Below are positions 44,726 through 56,956 of a stretch of 64,000 nucleotides of DNA, piece by piece (the first letter of the stretch is position 1; the number at the start of each line of letters is the position of its first letter). The stretch comes from Wurfbainia villosa (lineage: Eukaryota; Streptophyta; Magnoliopsida; Zingiberales; Zingiberaceae). The stretch lies in the NCBI GenBank assembly GCA_025175895.1, contig CM045989.1, positions 133,685,272 to 133,749,271 on the forward strand, given 5' to 3'. Made by a program: the position numbers and the translations under genes. The notes beneath the pieces are model-generated. The model was not told the DNA's origin. It made no database searches and worked only from the letters and a program-made list of their open reading frames with translations.

Positions 44726-47658
44726 TCAATGAATACGGTATCCAATACCATAAGCTCTAACATGACCCTCAAACTTACTTTGAGGTAATGTCTTAGTCAA
44801 AGGATCCGCTAAGTTCCTTTCAGTGGGGATTTTCTCGATTTGTATTTCCTTCCTACTAATGATCTCTCTGATCAGATGATAGCGGCGAAGCATATGTTTG
44901 GATCGTTGATGAGACCTTGGCTCTTTCGCCTGTGCAATTGCTCCATTTTTGTTGCAGTAGACCGGTATTGCTTCAACAATGGCTAGAATCACACCAAGTT
45001 CATAAATGAACTTCTTGATCCAAACTGCTTCCTTTGTTGCTTCCGAAGTTGCAATGTATTCTGCCTCAGTGGTAGAATCCGCTACAGTATCTTGTTTGAA
45101 ACTTTTCCAACTCACTGCGCCCCCATTCAAGGTGAACACGTATCCGCATGCAGACCGGAATCATCCTTGTCTCTCGAAGCCGCATCCGTATACCCGCGTA
45201 TCACCATGTCCCCTTCTCCATATATTAGGAACACATCCTTAGTTCTTCTTAAGTACTTAAGGATTGTCTTAACAGCCACCCAATGATCCATTCCTGGATC
45301 AGACTGGTATCTACTCCTGACACTCAGAGCATACGATACATCGGGCCTCATACATAACATAGCATACATGATAGATCCTATTGCGGATGCATAGGGAATC
45401 TTATTCATGCAAATCCTCTCGTCTTCTGTGCGCGGACACATAAACTTCGAAAGGTGTATCCCATGCCTGATGGGTAGGAAACTTTTCTTGGATTCTGACA
45501 TGCTAAACCTCTTTAGCACTCGGTCTATATATGTAGACTGCAAAAGACCAAGCAACCGTTTCGATCTATCTCTATAGATCTTAATCCCGAGGATGTAGGT
45601 TGCTTCTCCCAGGTCTTTCATTGAGAATGTATTGGATAACCAAATCTTAACTGACTGTAAGACTGAAACATCGTTTCTTATAAGTAATATGTCATCAACA
45701 TACAATACTAGGAACACGACTACACTCCCACTAACCTTCTTGTACACACAAGGTTCGTCTGGATTTTGTGAGAAATCAAACTTTTTGATTGTCTCATCAA
45801 AATGGATATTCCAGCTCCTGGATGCTTTCTTCAATCCATATATGGACCGTCGCAATTTGCATACCTTAGTTTTATCAACCGATGTGAAACCCTCAGGTTG
45901 TATCATATACACGTCCTCGAGCAGGTTTCCATTAAGGAAAGTTGTTTTCACATCATCTGCCATATCTCATAATCATAATGAGCCGCTATGGCTAGGAGCA
46001 TCCGAATGGATTTAAGCATAGCTACAGGCGAATAGGTTTCGTCATAATCAACACCTTGCTTTTGACGATATCCTTTCGCCACCAATCTAGCCTTATAGGT
46101 AATCACATTACCATCCATTTTGGTTTTCTTCTTGAAAACCCACTTGCACCCTATAGGCTTTATGCCTTCAGGTGGGTCAACCAAGTTCCAAACTTGGTTT
46201 TCATACATGGAATCCATTTTCGACTTCATGGCTTCAAGCCACTTATCCCTTTCTGAACTTGTTAGAACTTATTCATAACTGGTAGGCTCCTCATCATCAA
46301 TGAGTAACACATCGTTCGATTCACTTACGAGAAATCCATATCTCTCGGGAATATTGCGTGTTCTACCAGATCTACGAAGATGTGGTGTTTCAATAGGTCT
46401 AGCCGATTGCTCATCACTATGAGTTGTCGGCCGTTGTGCTTCACTAGGTATCTCATCAATGTCTATTTGAGTCTCTCGAGCCTCCTCAAGCTCGACGACA
46501 CTCCCACTATTTTCTTGCAAGAGAAACTCTTTCTCTAGAAACACAACATGCCTTGAAACAAACACCTTTTGTTCCACAGGATGATAGAATTGGTAACCCC
46601 TTGTTTCCTTAGGGTATCCAATAAATAGACATTTATCAGACTTAGCATCCAATTTATGTCTGATCTTCAGGACAACCCCATATCTTCAAGTAAGATACAT
46701 GAGATTTTTTACTATTCCATATCTCATATGGAGTAGTAGAGACTACCTTGATTGACATTCTGTTTAACAAGTAAACAGTTGTCTGAAGTGCATAGCCCCA
46801 AAAAGACTTGGGAAGATTCGCATGATTCATCACTGACCTGACCATGTCCAACAAGGTCCGGTTACGCCTCTCAGATACACCATTATGCTGTGGTGTATAT
46901 GGTGGAGTCCATTGAGACAATATACCATTGTCTCTTAGATAATCAAGAAACTCTTGACTTAAGTATTCACCACCTCGATCCGATTGAAGTATTTTAATAC
47001 TCTTTTCATGTTGTTTCTCTACTTCATTTCTGAATTCTTTGAACCTTTCAAAGGCTTCAGACTTGTGTTTCATCAAGAACACATACCCAAACTGTGAGTG
47101 ATCATCGGTGAAGGTAATGAAGTAGCTATAGCCTCTTAAAGCTTGAGTTGACATAGGTCCACATACATCAGTATGTATTAGACCTAGCAACTCTCCCACT
47201 CGTTCACCTTTTCCTTTAAAAGGTAACTTAATCATTTTGCCTTTTAAGCATGATTCGTATGTATCGAATGAATCCAATTCAAACGATTCCAGAATTCCAC
47301 ATCGGTGTAATTCGGACATGCGTTTCTTGATTACATGGCCAAGACGACAATGCCACATGTAGGAGTCTAATTGATTATCCTTTCGAGCACGCTTGTTACT
47401 CGCTTCGATATTGAAAATGTCACTGGATACGTCCAACGTATAAATGCCATTGCTTAAAGTTTCAGTTCAATAAAGTACGTCATTCAAAGTTATATAACAA
47501 CAATTGTTACTGAACGTCAAATGGTAACCATTTCTATTTAAGCAGGAAATAGAAACAATGTTCTTTATTAGAGAAGAAACATAATAACAATTGTCCAGTT
47601 CTAAGACTAGTCTGCTAGGGAGCTTCAGCAACTAAGTTCCGATGGCGACCGCAGCAAC
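44726..47658 (-). pseudogene. G unit 3 pol, broken
   Basis: Integrase (46654-47436) is open, with WHCRLGHV, CLKGKMIKLPF, HTDVCGP, SDRGGEY, NGVSERRNRTL and an intact LKIWG, then frameshifts. A short segment present in units 1 and 2 around 46650-46675 is deleted or scrambled. RT pieces are 45948-46229 (GCKWVFKKK, GYRQKQGVDYDET) and 45127-45963 (SIYGLKKASRSWN, LYVDDILLIRND). RNase H is disrupted near 45140-45180 by several small indels and resumes at 44726-45139. Stops near 47460 and 47655 lie between protease and integrase. Confidence 0.9.
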
Positions 47659-48627
47659 CTATACTCCATTGCCAACTCGCAAATTTGACTCCCCTCTGAC
47701 GAGTCTTCTTCTATTCCTTAGCCCCTGTATGTCATTACATATATGTGAGCCACACCCAATATCCAATACCCAAGTGTCTAAGAAAATAGAATGACAATCA
47801 ATAACGAAGATACCTGAAGAGGATGGGGCATTGGATGCCTTCTTCTTCTTCATGGACTCAAGATAAATCTTGCAGTTTCTTCGCCAGTGGCCTTCCTTGC
47901 CACAATGATGGAAAGTGCCCTTTTGTGCTGGTTCTGCCTTCTTAGCCTTCTTGTTCTTCCCTTTCTTCTGTTTCATTGCCTTCCTCTTAGAACCTTTCTT
48001 TGAGGAATCAACTAACAGAACCGCCTTCTCCTCATGCTTCACATAAGGCTCCACAATCTTCAGCATATTGAGGAGCTCAAGAATAGTGGATTCTAATTTG
48101 TTCATCCGATAGTTCATCACAAATTGTGAGAAACTCTTGGGCAAACAATGCAGAATTAAGTCAATAATTAATTCATGATCCATCACAAACCCGAGGGTAG
48201 CTAGCCGCTCGATGTACTCATTCGTCTTTAGCACAAACTGCACTACAGACGAACCTTCTTGCATCTTCATGGTGAAGAGGAGTCTGGAGACTTAGAACCT
48301 TTCGAATCTCGCTTGCTCATCAAACAACTCATGAAGATGGAAGACCATGGTATTAGCATCCATATGCTCATGCTGCTTTTGCAGCTCAGGTACCATCTCA
48401 GCTCGCATGATGTAACTCGCTAGTTCAGAATCTGCCACATGCTTTTGATAGACCAACATTTGGTCTGGAGTTGCATCGTCCCTAGGACAGTTGGGAAGAG
48501 GCTCTTTAAGGACATATGCTAGCTTTTCCGCCTTGAGAACAATTCTCAAGTTTCTAAGCCAGTCCAGGAAGTTAGGCCCAGTCAATTTGTTTGAATCCAA
48601 AATAGTGCGCAAATTCAAAGACGTCAT
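47659..48627 (-). pseudogene. G unit 3 gag and protease, broken
   Basis: The ATG at 48625-48627 begins MTSLNLRTIL. The N-terminal frame runs to RFERF and a TAA (48292-48294) that replaces Glu, with no frameshift. It continues in frame through KMQEGSSVVQFVLK to the Lys-rich stretch. The zinc knuckle is FHHCGKEGHWRRNC, with the first Cys changed to Phe. The protease site is LDIGCGSHICND, with Ile for Thr in D-T-G. A stop follows VGNGV. Confidence 0.9.
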
Positions 48628-48633
48628 GATCAA

Positions 48634-49901
48634 TCGATTAACCTAGAAATACAAAACGAGCATATATGAGAAAATGATTTTAAAATGCATCAATATACAT
48701 TCATAAATCCCATTCATTTTTCGAATTTCAAAAACCCCAAAATCACTTCGGGAGATCGTAGGTCCATCTCCGAATGGGCTGATATCCAACATAGATATGA
48801 ACAACCTTGGAGAGAGTCCAACAAGTCATTCATAACTACGATGGTAGGTATCAAATATACCAATTGCATATCACATATATGCAACTATCACAATGTGCTA
48901 TCAACTTATTGAATATTCACACATACATCGGGTTGTTAACACATTAACAAGTATGCATCATATGCATAGCACCCAACTTCACCTCCCTTCACATCGACCT
49001 TGGAGAGAGTCCAACAAGTTGATGCTCCAGGTTAAAGCTAACCCATTAATCGAGAAATAGTTTTAATATGGTTATAGCGCATTCAACCTATTTGCTCGGC
49101 TTGGAGAGAGTCTAACAACCAAAGCTAACGATTGACCTCTGACTCTTACCATATTAGTATTAAACTATTCCATGGTTTGAACATGTTCGGGTTCGATCCG
49201 GGCTTGGAGAGAGTCCAACAACCCGAACAAGAAATGGAACTCTGGTTCTAACCATATTAATGGAAGGTATAGACTTTAATATTGAGTAAGGGTTTTATGT
49301 CTCATCCTCTTTGCATGCAAATAACTATTATCTACATGGCATGACATACATGACATACATCTACATGTCACGACACGCATGACATAATGATATGCATCTA
49401 ATGCAATTACATAACATACAATTATGTCATGTACAAAATTTCCTTATATGTCATAACTATTTATGGAAATAAAATATGTTTAAGATTTGATTCTCCAAAT
49501 CAAATCATAATTAAATTAGGAAACAAATTTCCAAATCTAATCACATATTTTATTTGTGGAAAGTGTTGATTAAGGAAAGTCAATTTAGGAAACTAATTTC
49601 CTAAATCATCAAAACTACTTATGAAAATAAAATATTTTAAGATTTGATTTCCCAAATAAAATCATGATTAAATTAGGAAACAAATTTCCAAATCTAATAA
49701 AATATTTTATTTATGGAAAATTTTAATTTCCATAAATACTTCCAACTTTCCAAAAGTAGAAGATTTCCATAAATACTTCTAGACTTTCCAAAATTAAAAA
49801 TTTCCATAAATAATTCTAACTTTCAAAAAGTAGAAAATTTCCAGAAATACCATTATGACTATCGCAAAACAATTTTATGATTATGTCGAAACACAACCTG
49901 G
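48634..49901 (-). other. G unit 3 leader
   Basis: Non-coding, with four hairpin repeats at 48807-48821, 49000-49014, 49101-49115 (one change) and 49204-49218. The AT-rich duplication and CCATAAATA repeats (49730-49852) follow. No SINE. Confidence 0.8.
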
Positions 49902-49913
49902 GCTCTGATACCA
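49902..49913 (-). other. Primer-binding site, G unit 3
   Basis: TGGTATCAGAGC on the minus strand, one base from LTR4. Confidence 0.85.
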
Positions 49914-49914
49914 C

Positions 49915-52140
49915 TGTTGAGTTTCCGGTATCGCGGTGAGTGTGTGTTCGAACATGTTTCATAAACATGTGCACAGCGGAAGAAATAAAATAATAAATCT
50001 AATTTATTACAACACACACACCACACGCATGCATTGTATAACATGTGTAGACATAATCGTAAATTCAAATTTTGCAAAAAAAGGAAATTTATACTACGTA
50101 TACCTGACGTATTACGTGTAGCGGGAAAGGCATCAACCGGAACGATCCTCGCTAGAATCGTCTCTATCCGTATCCACGTCGAGTATCTTCGGGATGACTT
50201 CACAAAGTCACGAGTCTCGTCTTTGTACGAGTTACTAGCCTCGTGTTGAAGACGATGTGATCGAGAGAAGATCACGATCCAAATCAAACTTCGGATCCAA
50301 AATGAGTCCTCAAAAACTCGCTTCTCCGGAGAGGTATTCGTCAACCATTTGACGAATCTTTCATCCTCCACCTATGAGGATTACCAGAGATCGAATCTCC
50401 GGCAAGGCTACCACTGTCGGAGGTACAAATGTCGTCCATACGATGCTCCGACAAGAAGGAAACAAGCTGTCTAGAAAACTGGACAGCTTTGGTGGAGACC
50501 TTGCGTCGGCCAAATAAGGAAAGCAATATGTTTACGTTGTCGCCGGAGCCAAGAAAGATCACCGGAACTCCTCCAGCAGCAGCTCGACGCCGGCAAGAGG
50601 AGACGACGACAGCTGCTGGACGCCGGCAAGGGGCTTGGGCGGTGGTGGGCGGCGGCAAGAGGAGGGCGCCAACTACTCCAAGGAGAAGTGGGCGGCAACT
50701 TTAGGGTTGCAAGGATTAGGGCTTAACAAAACCCTTAAGCCCTATTTTATAGAGAACAAATTCTCTTAATGGTTATCGGATCATAACCAAAAGCCCGTTA
50801 ACCCGCTCCATTAATTTATGTTAAAATAAACCAAACCATGTTGGTCTAATTTAACTTAAAATGAACCGAACCAACTTTGGTTCATTCGTTTAAAACAAAC
50901 CAAACTCCTTTGGTTTATTCTCTTCCATTGGATTAGAACCAAACCAATTTGGTTCATCCATCATGTCTTCATAAGACACGACCCATCCACGCTTCCATTG
51001 CGACTGAAACGATTTCATGCTCGCTCCATGTTTGGTCCAACCAAACCTAGTTTATCTCGCTCTGAGAATCTCATTCTCAAGCTCGTTTTAAATCCTTCGG
51101 ATTACGCTCGTTGTGCGTGTGACCAAATAGGTTCTCGGTTTATGTTGGCCATCTATAATTAACCATTAATTATAGAACGATCATGAGTGGCACCTAGTCG
51201 TACATCATGATCCTCAATTAATCGAAAACATCAACGGTTGATCCAGAACTATTTCTGAAACCCTTCAGCAGCTCGAATGAATCGTGCCCCATTCCCTTCA
51301 CTCATCTTATACCCACTTGGTTCAGGACATGGTCTATAGTGTCAGTCCCCACTAGGTTGACTACGTCACACCTAGCTCAAGTATCATTTTCTCGTCCTAC
51401 AGATTCTAGTTACTACACATGTATTGAAGAGTACCTTACTCTAAACATGTAATGCTTTGGCCAAAGACTTTAGTAACAATCTGACGAGAGGTCATGGGCT
51501 TACATCTCCTCGTAAGGAGTGGTGAATCCTTTATAGGTTATTCAAACACCTTCGATCACTTCGACTTATACCCAATCATCTCGGGTCCACATCTCCTCAG
51601 AGATGCTTGCTTAAGATAACAAAGCATAAGTCTTTATGATCAAGATGACTTGAATACAGCAAGTCAAAGGAACATCGCACTTAAGCTGCAGTAAGAACTT
51701 CATTGACATATCTATATATGCAGAGAACCATATGAAGTCTTACGACTGGTCACTCCAATGAACTAGTTACCATAACTAGCATCCACGATTAACTCCGGAC
51801 ATCACAATGTCTCCAGCTAGTGAGAATCAGCTGCTTGGATACACCAAGGAGTATACCTCGTGCTAGTCTCGACAGAATCAATGGTGTCCAAATTCATCAA
51901 TTCATCGACTAGGGATAATTTCGATACATCACAATTACACATGTAGAGATACTCACTAATTGTGATCCAATCACAAATTCTTTCATGCTGTGAATCGTAT
52001 CGTGGACATTCAGTAAATGAGTTTAAGATCCAATTAAATACATGAAAACATGTATACTCAAATAGTAAATCTTCATTTATCATATAAATGGTTCAAACAT
52101 AAGGCGATTGTCTTAGGACATCTCTCATATATTACTAACA
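49915..52140 (-). repeat. G LTR4 (5'-most LTR)
   Basis: 2226 bp, ending ACTAACA directly before the outer target duplication TTGGT (52141-52145). TATA box is at 50741-50754. The splice-donor-like site is changed to GACAAC/GTAAAC (50530-50541). Confidence 0.92.
50741..50754 (-). promoter_or_regulatory. TATA box, G LTR4
   Basis: CTCTATAAAATAGG on the minus strand. As the 5'-most LTR, it is the promoter that could transcribe the whole array. Confidence 0.6.
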
Positions 52141-52145
52141 TTGGT

Positions 52146-53352
52146 TTGTCCAGTGCCTTTGATTGTTCAGAGTGGAACTTAGTGGTTGCAAGTTAACATA
52201 CAAGGTTTGGACCCTAGTATCGGTGTCACTTAGAGAAAGAAAAAAGGGTGTGTTCAAGGCTAAGGAAAAGATTCAAGGAATTTTAGTTTCACCTATGGAA
52301 TGTCAGGCATGTTGTAAATCTATGCTCCTACGTTCTCTAATCTTGGTTTTGCTAGAAGACCATCAAGGTTAACCCTGGTGAACTTTTGAGTCAACACGGG
52401 AATTACCTAATCATCTAGTGCATCCATTTTGGATCCACATAGCTCAAGAAGTTATTGTCACTGGGATGCCCCTGCCATGGTTCCCACAACCACTGAGTTG
52501 ATTTCTCCTACTTTGTGACCTCTAGATAGACTAGGTTCATGGAGTTTTAAGATGTCCTATGTTATCCCCATGAATAGGTGGACCATGTTTCATCTTATAC
52601 TCTTTCACGTCCTTATATCTATAGTTATGGGGGGGAGGACGACTGTTCGGTTCCTCCTTGATTCTCCTAGGTTTTGATATAGATGCTCTCACATTTATAT
52701 CGACTAAGCATGGTAGAAATAGAAGCAAACCTCAATAATCACATAACTAAGAGACATAAATCACAAATATAAATAGAATTAATTAGATTATAAATGCATA
52801 AACATGTCCAACAATCACATGCCTATGCCCTAGTCCTAGAATCAATAGTTCTACTCTATAGAAAACAAAGAGCAAACACAAGACATTGTTTGATGAGAGT
52901 TTACAACCAAAGAAATATTAAAACAAAAGAAATATGCTTTGCTTTGGTTGGATATTTCGTCTTGGCTGCCTTCCGTTGGATGGAGCTTCGTCATCGGCCT
53001 TGAGTCGCTTTCCTTCCTCCTTAATTGCGAGACTTCGGTGCTTTTTAGGGCATTCGATGTTGTCCAACCATCATCTCCTTCCCCTTTGGGTTGTTAGGCG
53101 TGCCTTCCTATATATAGGAGTGATCCTGACTTTCCATATTTTCCCGCAAATCCTATTTTCTAAGTTTTACGGTAGCACAACAGGGTTATGTGAATTTCAC
53201 ATGGCCAGGCCATGTGTCGCGTTGTGGATTACACCCGGAATTGGTTTCGAGAAAAAGGCACGATCGTGTGAATTTCACACGACCAACCATGTCTCCCTCT
53301 GGAAGGTCGTATGAACGTCATATTTCATTATGAAGCATGCCCGTGTCTTGGG
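52146..53352 (-). repeat. F1 5' LTR, right part
   Basis: Resumes the F1 LTR interrupted at 27400, matching 24030-25210 of the 3' LTR. It contains TATA-like CCTATATATAGG (53107-53118) and GTGTGAATTTCACAC motifs. At about 53352 it changes into unrelated LTR sequence, so the distal U3 is missing. Confidence 0.75.
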
Positions 53353-55083
53353 AAGTTGACCAGTCGACTGGAACAAGTCTCAATCGAATGGAAAACCTCA
53401 AAATTGAGGTTTAAGACTAAAGTATGATCCCCTCATACTTGACACTCACCCTTAGTCTAGACCTAAGCCTTCAAGCCACTTCCATCTGTTAGTGCATATA
53501 AGATTCATATATCTCCATAATGACATGATATTGTTCACTTTGGGCGTAAGCCCTCATGGTTTTATTTTTGGGCTTTACCCAAAAGGTCTCATTCCAATGG
53601 AGATATCTTTTCATCTTATAAGCACATGATCTTTTCCATGTCTTACCAATGTGAGACTTTTATTGTATTCCCAATACTCTCAACAATCCCCCTCAAACGA
53701 AGGACCACATTGGGCCCCTCTCAAGCCTATCCCTCCTCGAAGGACTTCTCTGCTTGATGCCTGATCTTCAACTGTCTGATCCTCATGAACCAGTTGGATT
53801 TCCTACAAGTTGTCTTGTCCTCCTGACCCAAATGGATTTTCTGCCCGGTGTCTGGTTCTCTTGATCCGGACATGGGAGCTCACTTCCTTCGTTCGAGGTG
53901 CATGACTTGACATAGACCATGACCCTGATACCAATTGTTAGTGTCTATAAGATTCATATATCTCTACAATGGCATGATATTGTCCACTTTAGGCCTAAGC
54001 CCTCATGGTTTTATCTTTGGACTTTACCCAAAAGGCTTCATTCCAATGGAGATATCTTTTCATCTTTTAAGTACATGATCTTTTCCATGTCGTACCAATA
54101 TGGGACTTTGATTGTATTCCCAATACTCTCAACACCATCGGCCTCACACATTTAGTTTGTGTCCATGACTCCTCGCCTTTGCGCTAGCCTTCAAATGCTT
54201 CCATTGGCTTCGTCATGCCATTGGGTACCCTTAGTCTAGACCTAAGCCTTCAAGTTACTTCCATCAGCCTCACGACTTTCGTTTGAGTCAACGACTCCTC
54301 ACTCTTGTGTTAGCCTTCAAGTGCTTCTATAGTCTTTGTCATGCTACTGGGTCTACCTTTGCAAAGAGGTCGCGCCTTTGGGACTTACGCTGCCAAGACT
54401 ACACACTTGGACTTACACAACCAAGACTACTCCCTTGGATTTTCCTTTGCTAAGTATCCATACTTGGAATTTCACCGCCAATACTACACATTTGGACTTA
54501 CACAGCCAAGACTACACCCTTGGACTTTTTCATTGCCAAGTGTCCATACTTGGACTTTCATCGCCAAGATTACACACTTGGACTTACATGACCAAGACTA
54601 CACCCTTAGACTTTTCCATTGCAAGTATTCATATTTGGACTTTCACTACCAAGACTATACACTTGGACTTACACGACCAAGACTACACTCTTGGACTTTT
54701 CCATTGTCAAGTATCCATACTTGAATTTTCTCTTGCCAAGTCTCCAAACTTCGACATCCCTTGCCAAGAATCAATTCTTGGACTTCTCCATTGCTAAGTA
54801 TCCATTCTTGAACTTCCCTTGCCAAGTCTCCAAACTTGGACTTCTTCATGCTAAGTATTCATTCTTGGACTTTCACTTGAGTCTTACATGAGCTTGGTCA
54901 ACCTTGAACTGAGGTTGATTACTCCAACAATCTTCTCCTAATAATCTCCCTCATATGGCCTTGGATGTCCCAAACCATCCATTAATCATATGATCATACA
55001 TACTGTCAAGCGTATTGTCAAATGTTAAAACACTACTCGAGCCCCACTCGAGCTTGGTCAACATTGACCTGAGGCCGATTGCT
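53353..55083 (-). repeat. LTR fragment of the A-E family, split by TRIM 2
   Basis: Minus-strand LTR piece. It begins in the GTCGACTGG region, passes the CCTTAGTCTAGACCTAAGCC block, then a long CCAAG/CTTGG repeat block (54375-54880), and ends near CCTGAGGCCGATTGC. The distal U3 is present. The TATA, R and U5 portion is absent. Long open frames here encode repeated HTWTY/TLGL peptides and are artefacts of the repeat. Confidence 0.65.
53487..54134 (-). mobile_element. TRIM 2 (miniature LTR element)
   Basis: LTRs at 53487-53685 and 53936-54134 start TGTTAGTG and end CTCTCAACA. The interior is about 250 bp, with a purine tract (read as ATCCCCCTC on plus) and a primer-site remnant ending CTGATACCA (53925-53933). 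Target duplication CCATC is perfect (53482-53486 and 54135-54139). It is a relative of TRIM 1 with intact terminal CA. Confidence 0.9.
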
Positions 55084-55446
55084 TACCCTTACAAGTGTAT
55101 CAACTTACCCTTACATTCGATCAATTTAGTTTATCTTAATTTTAGTTATGCATGTTAGTTGTATGATTTAATTCTTCTTAGAGTTTTTGTTCCTTTAATT
55201 ACTGCACTTAACTTGTTTGTTGAAATTTATGCATTGTTTACTTGTTGAATGTTTTAATTACTTGCACTATTATGTTAGATTTTTAATTACTATGCAATCA
55301 TAGGTTAGAATTCCAATTGAACCCCTCCCCCCATTTATATTAGAAAACTCAAAACAATAACGAAATGATTCTAAGGATATCATTCTATCGATTACATTCA
55401 TTGGAAGACAACCCGAGTCATCTCTATGCTACATTAGTGTAGAGGG
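55084..55446. other. Unclassified AT-rich stretch
   Basis: AT-rich and T-rich on the plus strand. It ends in a GGAAGACAACCCGAGTCATC / CTACATTAGTGTAGAGGG stretch directly before the F2 LTR. Such text can occur in gypsy internal regions, but I cannot assign it. No gene is seen. Confidence 0.4.
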
Positions 55447-56956
55447 TGATGCGCACTGACTGAAGCCCTCAACTGCGAAGTCGAAGACCAAGTTGCACTC
55501 AACGCTCGCAAGTGTACGATTGTCATCAAGTAGTAAAATTATTGATCCCACAGGAACTAAGATTTGAGTATAAATTTATCTAGTGAACTTGGATTGTTCA
55601 GAGTGGAACTTGGTGGTTGCAAGTTATCAGACACAGTCTGGACTCTAGTATCGGTGTCACTCAGAGAAAGGAAAAAGGGTGTGTTCAAGGCTAAGGAAAA
55701 GATCCCAGGATTTCGATTTCACCTATGGAATGTCAGACATGTTGTAAATCTATGCTTCTACGTCCTCTAATCTTGGTCTTGCGGGAGGACCATCAAGTTT
55801 AATCCTGGTGAACTTTCGATTATACATGGGAATTACCTAATCTTCTAGCACATCTCTTTGTATCCACATAGCTCAGTAAGTTATTGTCACTGGGATTCCT
55901 TAGGTCACACATCTACTGAGTTGATTTCTCCTACTTTGTGGACTCTAGATAGACTAGGTTCATGGAGTTCTAAGATGTCTTATGTTATCCCCATGAATAG
56001 GTGGATCATATTTCATGCCTACTCTTTCACGTCCTAATGTCTACAATTATGGGAGGGAGGACGACTATTCGATTCCTCCTAGATTCTCCTAGGTTTCGAT
56101 ATAGATGCTCTCAACATCTATATCGACTAAGCATGGTAGAAATAGAAGCAAATCGCAATTATCACAGAACTAAGAGACATAAACTACAAATATAAATAGA
56201 ATAAATCATATTATAAATGCATAAACATGTCCAACAATCACATGGCTACTCCCTAGTCCTAGAATCAATAGTTCTACTCCATAGAAATCGAAGAGCAAAT
56301 GCAAGACATTGTTTGATGAGATTTTACAACCAAAGAAATATTAAAAACAGAAGAAATTAATACACCCTACTTTGGTTGGATACTTCATCTTGGCCACCTT
56401 CCTTCCTCCCTGATTACGAGCTTTCAGTGCTTTTTAGGACACCCGCTATCGTCCAACCGTCGTCTCCTCCTCCTCTAGTTTTAAGCGTGCCTTCCTATAT
56501 ATAAGAGAGATATCGAGTTCCATATTTGCCTACAATCCATATTTTCCAAGTTTTACAGCAATGTGACATGACCTTGTGAATTTCACACGGTCAGGTCGTG
56601 TGTTGCATGTAGATTGCCCCTGGGATCGGTTCCAAAAAAAGGCATGACTGTGTGAATTTCACATGGCCGACCTTGTGTCCCTTTGGAACGTCATATGAAC
56701 ACCGTCTTTCATCCTGAAGCGTGCCCATGTCTTGGGAACACGGTCAGAGCACACTCCCCTCTCTTCAAGCTTCGTTTAGGTCGTGTCTATGATCCAAAAA
56801 CTCCATCCTGCACATGAAAAACAACAAAAGTAGATCTTTGAACTAGAAAGTAACAAATAAATGCCAAATAAGGTAAATATGCATGAAATAACTACAAAAT
56901 GCAGTAAGATGCATCTCAAATTTACCACTAAAACTCTATATAATTTGCATACATCA
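55447..56956 (-). repeat. F2 3' LTR (gypsy-type)
   Basis: 1510 bp with both ends, TGATGCGCACTGAC at the left and GCATACATCA at the right. It carries the AAGTGTACGATTGTCATCAAG segment, TATA-like CTTATATATAGG (56494-56505, minus) and several GTGTGAATTTCACA motifs. It matches F1 LTRs along its length. Confidence 0.8.

Larger units (their letters stand above)
27400..52140 (-). mobile_element. Element G array: four LTRs, three interiors of one copia family
   Basis: Head-to-tail array LTR1-I1-LTR2-I2-LTR3-I3-LTR4 in minus orientation. The LTRs are 2225-2226 bp and the interiors about 5.2-5.4 kb. A single target duplication TTGGT lies at the outer ends only (27395-27399 and 52141-52145). Inner LTRs join the interiors directly, with a primer site on one side and a purine tract on the other. 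The interrupted host LTR of F1 resumes at 52146. Domain order Gag-protease-integrase-RT-RNase H is Ty1/copia. RT motifs such as SIYGLKQASRSWN and LYVDDILLIGND suggest an Angela/TAR/Tork-like lineage. All three coding units are broken by different lesions. Confidence 0.93.
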
